From Bacteroidota bacterium (GTDB lineage Bacteria; Bacteroidota; Bacteroidia; Chitinophagales; Chitinophagaceae), in contig JABDAN010000004.1 in assembly GCA_013289175.1 (NCBI GenBank), forward strand, positions 1 through 64,000: 64,000 nt of DNA, written 5' to 3'. A program made the position numbers and the translations under genes. Below the pieces are notes generated by a model. That model did not search any database and had not been told where the DNA came from. It saw nothing but the letters and a program-made list of their open reading frames with translations. Shown piece after piece: positions 45,303 to 54,442 of the stretch. The stretch's first letter is position 1. Every line of letters begins with the position of its first letter.

Positions 45303-45578
45303 TTAGTTTTTTAATCCTTCAATGAACTGGATGTATTCATCCATCAGTTTATTGTTCAGGTAATAGCGGACGCTCCGGCCTTCTTTGTCCGATGTAACTA
45401 ATTCACTTTCAAGTAATAACTTCAGATGATGGGCAATAGACGGCTGGGCCAGGTTGATCTTTTCGTTGATATCGGCGCAATACATGCATTGTTTACTCTT
45501 CTTAATTTCTTTCAGGATGGTCAGACGGTTGGGGTCAGCCAGCGCTTTTGAAATCTTTTCTGCTTTTTTCGCATCCAT
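45303..45578 (-). CDS. ArsR-family transcriptional regulator
   Basis: This protein of about 91 residues starts at ATG 45578 (MDAKKAEKISKALADPNRLTILKEI); the longer frame needs a TTG. It has the ArsR winged helix: INLAQPSIAHHLKLLLESELVTSDKEGRSVRYYLNNKLM. A CMYC pair in KQCMYCADINEK could be a metal- or redox-sensing site. A perfect dyad lies 33 bp upstream of its start, consistent with autoregulation. Confidence 0.9.
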   Translation of the reverse strand: MDAKKAEKISKALADPNRLTILKEIKKSKQCMYCADINEKINLAQPSIAHHLKLLLESELVTSDKEGRSVRYYLNNKLMDEYIQFIEGLKN

Positions 45579-45610
45579 ATTCACAGCATTAGAAAGCAAA
45601 GATAATACTC

Positions 45611-45634
45611 ATTTATTGAAATACTTCAATAAAT
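45611..45634. promoter_or_regulatory. ArsR operator (perfect dyad)
   Basis: ATTTATTGAA and its exact complement TTCAATAAAT are separated by ATAC, making a 24-bp dyad immediately upstream of arsR. ArsR repressors typically bind such AT-rich imperfect or perfect 12-2-12-like dyads. Confidence 0.75.
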
Positions 45635-45661
45635 AAAAAATCCTAACATTTTCCTAAGTTT

Positions 45662-45844
45662 TCAAGCATCCAGTCCTTCATTTGCAGACAAGTCCCCCGA
45701 TTCAATTTTCACAGTTTGCTGGATTCCAATTGTGTTTCCGTCTAAGACGACTTTAACTTCCAGTCCCTGTTTACCCTTGACATGGGTAAGTTTAATTGTT
45801 AAGATAAGACCTAAATGATTAATTAGTACGAATATAATCGTAGA
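45662..45844 (-). pseudogene. Protein-like remnant without start codon
   Basis: A 60-codon leftward frame ends at TGA 45662-45664 and reads as plausible protein (THVKGKQGLEVKVVLDGNTI, then KIESGDLSANEGLDA). There is no ATG, and the frame closes upstream at a TAA next to the divergent beta-lactamase gene. It is probably the 3' end of a lost gene. Family unknown. Confidence 0.3.
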
Positions 45845-45864
45845 TTAGATCAAAAAAAGCCAAC

Positions 45865-47013
45865 ATGAAACGCCTGTTTCGAATTTGTTTGCGTGTCAGC
45901 GCTTGTATTCTCTTATCCTCCACTCTCCTGAATGCCCAAAATACGCCAGCCCAGTTAGACAAATTATTCCTGGCAGTAACCAGCGATCCGGGTTATCATT
46001 TCAATGGTGTAGTGCTCGTGGCAGATGGCAATAAAATAATATATCAGAATGCGACCGGCTATGCGGATCTTAGCGATCAGCAGAAGATTACTTTACAAAC
46101 TAGATTTCAGCTGGCTTCGCTTTCCAAAGTATTTACAGCTATCGCCGTTATGCAATTGGCGGAAAAAGGACGCATCCAACTCGATGATCCACTGGTGAAA
46201 TATCTGCCCGCTTTTCCATATCCTGACATCACGATAAGACAGATTCTTTCTCATACCTCGGGCTTGCCGGATTTCAACGAAGTGTACCGCGAAAAGAGTA
46301 AGCGTGCATTGAATAATTCGGATATCATTCCTGCGCTGATTCAATTTGGTCCTCTGGTTACTAAACCGGGTGCGGAATGGCATTATTCCAGTATGGGTTA
46401 CGCCTTGCTTGCCAATCTAGTGGAGAAAATTTCCGGGCAAAGTTTTCCGGACTATTTACAGGAAAATATCTGCAAACCCGCAGGGATGCTCCATTCTTAT
46501 GTGCTTTCGCCCTATATCCATCACCCCGACTCACTACGGGCAATCAACTATGTATCCAACGGTCCGGGACCGTTAGCAGCCAGTGACTCCTTGCGCACAA
46601 TTTTGGAAAGTCCATGGCAAACGGTCTTTGGTCCAGGACTGATGGTGAGTTCTGGATCCGATATCTTACTGTTTTCTGACGCGCTGTTTACCAATAAGAT
46701 TCTGAGCGCAACCTCGCAGGAAGAAATGTATACTGTGGTGAAACTACCTGATGGCAATAATGCCAAATTGGAACACGCGCCCATCTACCAGGCGATAGGT
46801 TGGGGTGTGGACATCGATCATTCATGCGGACAAATAGTTTCCCATGACGGCGGCAGCCCCGGCATGACAACAATTCTTTTACGAAATCTGAAGTCAAAAC
46901 AAACGGTCATCGTCCTTCAGAATACGGATAATATGGGTATATTAAGTTTTGGTGTGAACGCCATGAATATACTTTGTGGGAAGCCAGTGAGACAGTTTGG
47001 ACCGCCGCATTAA
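45865..47013 (+). CDS. Class C beta-lactamase-like serine hydrolase
   Basis: This 382-residue secreted protein has a signal peptide to about residue 24 (LLNAQ). It has the penicillin-binding/beta-lactamase family motifs: SLSK (SxxK nucleophile), YSS in place of YxN, and HDGGSPG near the end in place of KTG. The substitutions favour an esterase or D-aminopeptidase-like role over a true beta-lactamase. It would act in the periplasm or outside the cell. Monocistronic. Confidence 0.88.
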   Translation: MKRLFRICLRVSACILLSSTLLNAQNTPAQLDKLFLAVTSDPGYHFNGVVLVADGNKIIYQNATGYADLSDQQKITLQTRFQLASLSKVFTAIAVMQLAEKGRIQLDDPLVKYLPAFPYPDITIRQILSHTSGLPDFNEVYREKSKRALNNSDIIPALIQFGPLVTKPGAEWHYSSMGYALLANLVEKISGQSFPDYLQENICKPAGMLHSYVLSPYIHHPDSLRAINYVSNGPGPLAASDSLRTILESPWQTVFGPGLMVSSGSDILLFSDALFTNKILSATSQEEMYTVVKLPDGNNAKLEHAPIYQAIGWGVDIDHSCGQIVSHDGGSPGMTTILLRNLKSKQTVIVLQNTDNMGILSFGVNAMNILCGKPVRQFGPPH

Positions 47014-47041
47014 GCTAAAAGTAACCTTCAGGATGAGGCAT

Positions 47042-47431
47042 TCACTTTATCAGGACCTTTTTTACTTTTTTATATTCCCTGCATTCTTCCGCCAGTCTTT
47101 GTTTATGTAGGATACCCCAATCTTTTAAGGAATCGATGACTGACCGCAGCGACTTACTGTGTTCGGTAAGTTGATAGGTGACTTTTACAGGATAGCTTTC
47201 TTCGATGTTGCGCCGGACGAGCCCATTCAATTCTAGATCACGCAGTTCTTTGGATAACATGCGGTCTGTAATACCATGCACTTCCTTGGAGATTTCGGTG
47301 AAACGTTTTTCTCCGAAGGTCAGTGCGACGATGATCGGCAATTTCCATTTACCATTCAGGACGTCCAGCGAATCTCGCACCGGTTTGAGGATGCTCATAC
47401 AGGTACTGAGTTGATGATCCGTTTCTATCAT
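47042..47431 (-). CDS. HxlR-family transcriptional regulator
   Basis: This 129-residue protein has the HxlR winged helix: LDVLNGKWKLPIIVALTFGEKRFTEISKEVHGITDRMLSKELRDLELNGLVRR. An N-terminal Cys (LSTCMSI) lies in the position used by redox/quinone-sensing members such as QorR and YodB. It is divergent from the YceI gene with tandem palindromes between them, so it probably represses itself and the YceI/pirin genes and responds to electrophiles or oxidants. Confidence 0.92.
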   Translation of the reverse strand: MIETDHQLSTCMSILKPVRDSLDVLNGKWKLPIIVALTFGEKRFTEISKEVHGITDRMLSKELRDLELNGLVRRNIEESYPVKVTYQLTEHSKSLRSVIDSLKDWGILHKQRLAEECREYKKVKKVLIK

Positions 47432-47457
47432 GTCATTTCTTTTAAAAGCGATATCGC

Positions 47458-47490
47458 TATACTATAGTATAGTCCTATACTTTGTATAGT
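47458..47490. promoter_or_regulatory. Tandem HxlR operator
   Basis: CTATACTATAGTATAG (47458-47473) is a perfect 16-bp palindrome, and CTATACTTTGTATAG (47476-47490) is a second dyad with the same CTATAC/GTATAG arms. Both lie between the divergent HxlR and YceI genes and are the likely binding sites of the HxlR protein. Confidence 0.78.
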
Positions 47491-47535
47491 AAATGTATGG
47501 TAGTTTTGTGGTCTTAACAAACAAAAATCAAACAT

Positions 47536-48081
47536 ATGGCAAAGACTAAATGGAGTTTGGATCTGAAACACAGTGAGTTAGGATTTAAAATTAGGCACCT
47601 GATGATTGCGAACGTTTCCGGATTCTTCAAGAATTTCAAGATAGAGGCAGAAACGGACCATGAGGATTTCAGTACTGCTAAAATTCACCTGAATGCAGAC
47701 ATGAAGTCGATAAGCACGAATAATGAGCAACGCGATGCACACCTGCTGAATTCAGATTTCTTTTCTGTTGATGAACATCCTGAAATGTTATTTGATTCAA
47801 CCCTCGTAGAAAAACTGGACGATGAAAACTTCGATATTCATGGAACTCTGACTTTAAGAAGTGTAACACATCCGGTTATTCTGCATGTGGAATATAGTGG
47901 TATAACAAAGGATCCATGGGGAGGAACTCGGGCAGGATTTACCGTCACCGGAAAAATAAAACGCAGTCAGTGGGGTGTTAACTTCAATGGCATTTTAGAA
48001 ACAGGCGGCGCCATATTGGGGGAAGAAGTGAAAATAATCAGCGAAATTCAGCTGGTCAAAGAAGTATTGGTTGCCGCATAA
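47536..48081 (+). CDS. YceI-family protein
   Basis: This 181-residue protein has the YceI lipocalin-like pattern: WSLDLKHSELGFKIRHLMIANVSGFFKNF at the start, SDFFSVDEHPEMLFDS in the middle and SQWGVNFNG near the end. YceI proteins bind isoprenoid/quinone-like lipids. There is no signal peptide, so this member is cytoplasmic, unlike E. coli YceI. It is followed 4 bp later by a pirin gene and is under the HxlR dyads. Confidence 0.94.
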   Translation: MAKTKWSLDLKHSELGFKIRHLMIANVSGFFKNFKIEAETDHEDFSTAKIHLNADMKSISTNNEQRDAHLLNSDFFSVDEHPEMLFDSTLVEKLDDENFDIHGTLTLRSVTHPVILHVEYSGITKDPWGGTRAGFTVTGKIKRSQWGVNFNGILETGGAILGEEVKIISEIQLVKEVLVAA

Positions 48082-48085
48082 ATAA

Positions 48086-48967
48086 ATGATTATGACAACG
48101 AATAAAAGAACCTTGGTTAAGCAATATAGACCAGCCGATCAACCCGGTTTCCTGGGAGCAGGACATATTGCCCGTGCACTGATAGAGGGCGACTTTGCAG
48201 ATACGGATCCTTTTATACTGCTCATGGACGATATGCTGGATAAAGAAGATGATCGTCCAGCGGGCGGACCTCATCCGCACGCTGGATTTGAAACCGTCAC
48301 GCTATTGCTCCAGGGCGAACTAGGCGATAATAATCATGGTATGAAGGCGGGAGATCTCGAAATGATGACTGCCGGTAGCGGAATCATACACACGGAAACG
48401 ATCACCAAGAAAACCAAGTTGAGAATTTTACAACTCTGGCTTACCCTTTCAAAAGAAGAAAGATGGACAACGCCGCGCATTCAGTCCCTTGGCGGTGGTC
48501 ATGTGCAAAAAACTTCCTTAAATGGTCTGGATATCAAATTATACAGCGGGAGCCTGGCTGGCATCTCATCTCCGGTTAAAAACCATACACCGGTAATTAT
48601 CTCGGATATTTTAGCCAAAGCAAATGCACTTGCCAAATTGAACCTGCCGGCGTCCTACACAACATTTTTGTATGTACTTGAAGGAACCGTGCTGATCGGT
48701 GAAGATAAGAAGCCGTTAAGTCAAAATGAAGTTGGCTGGCTCAACAGATTCGACTCTGCTGGTGAAAGCGAGCTTTTGATTTCAACCAACGAAAGCGAAG
48801 CCAGATTTATTCTTTATTCAGGCGAACCGCAGGGAGATCCCATTGTATCACATGGGCCTTTTATCGGTGACACAACAGAAGACATATCCCGTTTATATAG
48901 GGAGTTCCGTGCCGGCAAAATGAAACATATATCCGCAGTTGCAGATGCACAAAAATTAATTTGGTAA
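48086..48967 (+). CDS. Pirin-family protein (YhhW-like)
   Basis: This 293-residue bicupin contains the pirin signature RPAGGPHPHAGFETVTLLLQGEL, with metal ligands in HPHAG and a further HTE. Relatives have quercetin dioxygenase activity or act as redox-responsive cofactors. The C-terminal cupin (VLEGTVLIGEDKKPLSQNEVGWL) is present. Start is ATG 48086, or ATG 48092. It shares an operon with the YceI gene. Confidence 0.93.
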   Translation: MIMTTNKRTLVKQYRPADQPGFLGAGHIARALIEGDFADTDPFILLMDDMLDKEDDRPAGGPHPHAGFETVTLLLQGELGDNNHGMKAGDLEMMTAGSGIIHTETITKKTKLRILQLWLTLSKEERWTTPRIQSLGGGHVQKTSLNGLDIKLYSGSLAGISSPVKNHTPVIISDILAKANALAKLNLPASYTTFLYVLEGTVLIGEDKKPLSQNEVGWLNRFDSAGESELLISTNESEARFILYSGEPQGDPIVSHGPFIGDTTEDISRLYREFRAGKMKHISAVADAQKLIW

Positions 48968-49210
48968 ATGAGTGTCTGTATACAGGAACAATGAAATCCC
49001 GTCAAGCCAGCCGGGAATATGAATTAAGTTTATCAAAATGTTACGCAACCGAGAAAAAAAATAGCCCTCAGTTTTCTGCTGAAAGCCTTACTGGAAGCAG
49101 ACGTGAACCGGAGGGGACAAATGTCGAACCGTTTTATGAATGATTTAAAAAGTATTTGTTGATTTAATTATTTGAAATTAAATATAGTATAAAAAATGAT
49201 CAATGAGCAA

Positions 49211-50113
49211 TCAGCTAAGGCTGCTTCTATATTCGTTGGGGGTTTGTCCGACACGTTGTTTAAATAAACGGGTAAAATGTTGGGGATACTTAAACCCCAA
49301 TTCATAGGCAATTTGATTGACAGACTTGCCTGTATCAAATATTTTTTCTTTTGCAATATCGATAATTTTCGATTGGATATACTCCTGTGCTGTTTTTCCA
49401 GTTTCCTTTTTTATCAGATCCCCAAAATAGCCGGAAGATAAATGCAATTCGCCAGCGCAATACCCCACTGATGGCAAACCAATATGCTGCGGCTGATCCG
49501 AATGGTAATAACCATTTAGAATAGCTTCAAACTTTTGTAATATTCCTTCATGCGCTTTGTCACGGGTAATAAACTGACGATCATAAAAACGAACACAATA
49601 ATCCAAAAACAGTTCAATATTGGATACGATAAGTCTTTTGCTGTGCTTATCTATGGCATGTTCCAGTTCATATTTGATCTTTGCGAAACATTCCAGGACG
49701 ATATGCCTTTCTTGTTCTGACACATGTAACGCTTCACTGGATTGATAACCAAAAAAGTTATAATCCTGGATGTGTTTTCCAAGTGATGAGCCGTGAATCA
49801 AATCAGGATGAAAAATCAATGCATAACCTTTTGGCTGATAGGTTTCTCCGTTGCTGTTCATGCCTGCTACCTGGCCGGGTGCAAGGAAAACCAATGTTCC
49901 TTCCTGGTAATCATAGGTCTCCCGCCCATACATTAGATCACCACATTTGACATCTTTTAGCAGAATGGTGTAAAATCCAAAATACATTCGGGACCCCTGT
50001 CGCGGGGTCGCCTTCGACACATCTACAACGCTTACCAGCGGATGCAGTGTTGGATTGTTATTAAAAACATTGTAGTCATTAACGGATTCGAAGCGCCTTA
50101 TTTCATTATCCAT
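49211..50113 (-). CDS. AraC-family transcriptional regulator
   Basis: This 300-residue protein has an N-terminal cupin-like sensor (about 1-150) and the C-terminal double helix-turn-helix of AraC/XylS regulators: FDTGKSVNQIAYELGFKYPQHFTRLFKQRVGQTPNEYR. It is divergent from the aldo-keto reductase gene and probably controls it. The inducer is unknown. Confidence 0.93.
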   Translation of the reverse strand: MDNEIRRFESVNDYNVFNNNPTLHPLVSVVDVSKATPRQGSRMYFGFYTILLKDVKCGDLMYGRETYDYQEGTLVFLAPGQVAGMNSNGETYQPKGYALIFHPDLIHGSSLGKHIQDYNFFGYQSSEALHVSEQERHIVLECFAKIKYELEHAIDKHSKRLIVSNIELFLDYCVRFYDRQFITRDKAHEGILQKFEAILNGYYHSDQPQHIGLPSVGYCAGELHLSSGYFGDLIKKETGKTAQEYIQSKIIDIAKEKIFDTGKSVNQIAYELGFKYPQHFTRLFKQRVGQTPNEYRSSLS

Positions 50114-50133
50114 AAATTGATTGTATTGTCTGA

Positions 50134-51285
<1,152 letters not shown>

Positions 51286-51317
51286 CCCACTTATTTAAAA
51301 TTTCAAATTGAAATAAC

Positions 51318-51803
51318 ATGAAAACGAAAATTCTCGGACTATTCCTCTTTATAGTGAGTACGCGATCATCCTACGCCCAGCCTCACGAATCAATTTCAAC
51401 CTCTACAACAAACACACCTGAACAACAGGAAATCATCAACCTTTCCAAACAGAAATGGAATTGGATGGCAAACAAGAATGTCGATTCTTTAAATGTGCTA
51501 TTCAGTGACAAATCTATGTTTATTCATATGGGAGGAAGCTGGGGTAAAACCCAGGAACTTGCTACCATTAAAGATGGCGGTATCTGGTATAAAAAAGCCG
51601 AGGTATATGCTGTTATTGTAAACATATTCGGAAACACAGCGATCCTATTAAATGATATAGACCTAGTGGCGGTAGTCGGCGGACACGAAGTCGTCAATCC
51701 GTTTATGGTAACCGAGGTATACATCAAAGAAAACGGAAAATGGGTGATGGGTTCACTTACTTTTTCGCATCTGATGAGACCGGTTAAAATGAATAACCCA
51801 TAA
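51318..51803 (+). CDS. Secreted DUF4440/SnoaL-like protein
   Basis: This 161-residue protein has a signal peptide (MKTKILGLFLFIVSTRSSYAQ) and then an NTF2-like domain: EIINLSKQKWNWMANKNVDSLNVLFSDKSMFIHMGGSWGKTQELATIKDG and the C-terminal GKWVMGSLTFSHL. It starts 32 bp after the aldo-keto reductase gene, so it is probably in the same operon. Ligand unknown. Confidence 0.88.
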   Translation: MKTKILGLFLFIVSTRSSYAQPHESISTSTTNTPEQQEIINLSKQKWNWMANKNVDSLNVLFSDKSMFIHMGGSWGKTQELATIKDGGIWYKKAEVYAVIVNIFGNTAILLNDIDLVAVVGGHEVVNPFMVTEVYIKENGKWVMGSLTFSHLMRPVKMNNP

Positions 51804-51834
51804 TGTCCAAAAGTAAAATGTTTATTTTTGGACA

Positions 51835-52347
51835 ATGAATACCTTGTTAAGCCTGGAATTTACCAGTCAGGCGATCAAAAGAATCAATCAAAGCACGGAG
51901 AAGATTATTACCTGCATGCAGCAACTGGAGGAAAAAGACCTTTGGGTGTCACCGAATGAAAATCTAAATAGTGTCGGTAATCTTATTCTGCACCTTTGTG
52001 GCAATATCCGCCAACATATTATTTCCGCGCTGGGTGGCGAGCAGGATATCCGTGCCCGGGATCTGGAATTTTCAACGGTGGGTGGCCTCAGCAAATCGGA
52101 GCTCCTCGCGAAGCTTCAACATACGGCCACTGAAGCCACGATGGTTATTGAGCGGATGGGGGAGGAGGAGTTACTAAGAAAAAGAATTGCCCAGGGAATT
52201 TCACATTCGGGAGTAGACAGTATTGTGCATGTTACCGAACACTATTCTTATCATACCGGTCAGATCATTTTTCTTACCAAGTTTTTTAAAAATATTGATT
52301 TGGCATTTTATGCTGGTATTGACCTGAATAAACATAACGAGTTGTAG
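51835..52347 (+). CDS. DinB-like protein (DUF1572)
   Basis: This 170-residue protein is a helical bundle of the DinB/YfiT superfamily. Metal-ligand histidines are placed as usual: HLCGNIRQH near residue 50 and HVTEHYSYHTGQI near residue 135. The latter motif is typical of the DUF1572 group. Bacillithiol- or mycothiol-linked transferase activities are known in relatives, but the activity here is unknown. It lies 5 bp before the luciferase-like gene. Confidence 0.85.
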   Translation: MNTLLSLEFTSQAIKRINQSTEKIITCMQQLEEKDLWVSPNENLNSVGNLILHLCGNIRQHIISALGGEQDIRARDLEFSTVGGLSKSELLAKLQHTATEATMVIERMGEEELLRKRIAQGISHSGVDSIVHVTEHYSYHTGQIIFLTKFFKNIDLAFYAGIDLNKHNEL

Positions 52348-52352
52348 ATACT

Positions 52353-53375
52353 ATGAAGAAAATAGGATTCTTATCATTTGGTCATTGGGCAAACCATCCG
52401 TCATATAAAACCCGCACTGCAGCTGATACCTTGCTCCAGTCTATTGATTTGGCGGTTGCCGCTGAAGAGATTGGTATAGACGGTGCTTATTTCCGGGTAC
52501 ATCATTTTGCCTCGCAGCTGGCATCGCCCTTTCCTTTGCTTGCCGCTGTTGCAGCCAAAACTAGTAAAATAGAGATGGGAACAGGGGTTATTGATATGCG
52601 TTATGAAAATCCATTGTATATGGTGGAAGAAGCAGGCGCTACTGATTTGATTTCACAGGGACGCTTGCAACTGGGGATCAGCAGGGGATCGCCAGAACAG
52701 GTAATAGATGGATGGCGCTATTTTGGATATGAGCCCGGCAAAGGAGAAACAGACGCGGAGATGGGCAGGCGCAAAGCATTGGAATTCCTGGACAGGTTAA
52801 AGGGCGCAGGGTTCGCTCAGCCGAATCCAAACCCGATGTTTCCTAACCCACCGGGCTTGCTGCGTTTGGAACCGCATGCTCAAGGATTGCGGGAGCGCAT
52901 CTGGTGGGGAGCTGCCTCAAACGCAACGGCTGTTTGGGCCGCTGAAAAAGGTATGAACCTGCAAAGCTCTACTTTGAAATTTGATGAAAGTGGTAAACCT
53001 TTCCATATACAGCAAGCCGAACAGATAAGACTATACAAGGAAGCATGGAAAAAAGCGGGGCACAAACGAGTCCCCCGGGTATCAGTAAGCCGCTCTATTT
53101 TTGCTTTGGTAACAGAACAAGATCACCTTTATTTTGGGAGGGAAAAAAACCAAACCGATCAATTCGGAATGATTGAACCGACCAAACGCGCTGTTTTCGG
53201 AAGAAACTATGCAGCTGCACCTGATCAACTCATAAAAGAACTGGCGAAGGACGAAGCTATCCAGGAAGCGGATACGCTGCTATTGACGATTCCCAATACA
53301 TTAGGAGTGGAATACAATATGCATATATTGTCTTCTATCCTTGAGCATGTTGCACCCGGACTGGGTTGGCGCTAG
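52353..53375 (+). CDS. LLM-class flavin-dependent monooxygenase
   Basis: This 340-residue bacterial-luciferase-like protein shows FLSFGHWANHPSYKTRTAADTLLQSIDLAVAAEEIGIDGAYFRVHHFA, then LISQGRLQLGISRGSPEQV (flavin-binding region). It is expected to use reduced flavin and oxygen to oxidise a small substrate. It follows the DinB-like gene by 5 bp, which suggests an operon. Confidence 0.93.
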   Translation: MKKIGFLSFGHWANHPSYKTRTAADTLLQSIDLAVAAEEIGIDGAYFRVHHFASQLASPFPLLAAVAAKTSKIEMGTGVIDMRYENPLYMVEEAGATDLISQGRLQLGISRGSPEQVIDGWRYFGYEPGKGETDAEMGRRKALEFLDRLKGAGFAQPNPNPMFPNPPGLLRLEPHAQGLRERIWWGAASNATAVWAAEKGMNLQSSTLKFDESGKPFHIQQAEQIRLYKEAWKKAGHKRVPRVSVSRSIFALVTEQDHLYFGREKNQTDQFGMIEPTKRAVFGRNYAAAPDQLIKELAKDEAIQEADTLLLTIPNTLGVEYNMHILSSILEHVAPGLGWR

Positions 53376-53403
53376 TTCAAAATATAAAACTTTGGAAAAC
53401 TGA

Positions 53404-54012
53404 TCAGAACAAACGCTCGTTTGGTGGCTTGATGCCCACAAGCCGGATATAGATCGTGGTCTGACCGCGATGGTGAGCCTGGTGCTCCAATGCCTTGAGC
53501 AGCCACGCATAGCGGGTATCTGTGATGTTGGGCATGCCTGTCATCTCGCCATATTTGCCTGGATCCAGACTTTGTATATACTGAAGGGCAATGTCGTAGC
53601 TTTTACTTACATAATATATGACAGAATCCTTGCCCTGCGCGGTGGGGCTATTTTCGAGGTAACCTTCGGGCCAATCGATTTTTTCACCCTCATGCCAGTT
53701 GAATTTTTGGCCCGGCAGCCAGTCTATCTTCTTACCCGTGGCGACCATGTTCAAGAAGACATTGTCCCAGGCGAGGTGGAGCATCTGCTCCGCGAAGCTG
53801 CGGATACTGTCGACTGGCCTGAAGGAATATTTGTCGGCCGGCATCGTGTTGAGGTAATCAAGGGTGTAGGCTTTTGACCGTTGCCAATCCTTAAGGAACT
53901 GCGCCTTGATCTGATCGCCTGTGATGGCTTGGGCGGATGCGTGGGAGGTCAAGCCAGTGAAGGTGACGAGGGCGAAATAAGTGACTATTTTTTTTAAAGA
54001 AGAGTGACTCAT
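53404..54012 (-). CDS. Secreted DinB-family protein
   Basis: This 202-residue protein has a signal peptide (FALVTFTGLTSHASAQ). The DinB fold follows, with a first ligand His in FAEQMLHLAWDN and the pair HQAHHRGQTTIYIRL near the end. Secretion is unusual but recurrent in Bacteroidota. It is convergent with the luciferase-like gene. Function unknown. Confidence 0.88.
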   Translation of the reverse strand: MSHSSLKKIVTYFALVTFTGLTSHASAQAITGDQIKAQFLKDWQRSKAYTLDYLNTMPADKYSFRPVDSIRSFAEQMLHLAWDNVFLNMVATGKKIDWLPGQKFNWHEGEKIDWPEGYLENSPTAQGKDSVIYYVSKSYDIALQYIQSLDPGKYGEMTGMPNITDTRYAWLLKALEHQAHHRGQTTIYIRLVGIKPPNERLF

Positions 54013-54067
54013 TGCAGTGATGTTTGATATAAATGTACCAAAATTTTCATTTTACCCGGGTTCGTAA

Positions 54068-54265
54068 AACGCAAACTATTGGAAGCGTTTCTATCACCTC
54101 TTCAATCTGGTGAAAAATGAGATCTCAGTCGATCCCATGAATCGTATATATCGGAATGAATCTGCATCGATCCTGAAATTGATCATGCACCCGGATTTTT
54201 TTCTTTATAATTCCAATCCTCATAAAAAAAGTGTAGCCGATCAATTCTTACCTGATCGGGATTAA
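54068..54265 (+). pseudogene. Possible gene remnant in the gap after the DinB gene
   Basis: Within the 430-bp gap 54013-54442, this 65-codon frame reads as plausible protein (YWKRFYHLFNLVKNEISVD, then FFLYNSNPHKKSVADQFLPD) and ends at TAA 54263-54265. It opens directly after a stop and has an internal ATG but no convincing start. It is probably a fragment of a lost gene. The rest of the gap shows nothing. Confidence 0.25.
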
Positions 54266-54442
54266 ATATTGAATTTACTCACAGTCTTAATTACATGTAA
54301 CATAATGTTTTACTAATCATCACCTCTCTGCTTTCGATCTTATTTATGTCGTTTCACGTGACGGATGACATCACCTGCGGGATGGAGAAGGAAGGGGCCT
54401 TCGATAATTGATAAATAGCTGTCCGTTATTTTCTTCCCCGCC

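Noticed and set aside
48961-49143. 60-residue plus frame after the pirin gene
   Set aside because: Polar, low-information sequence with no start context; the 48968-49210 gap appears non-coding.
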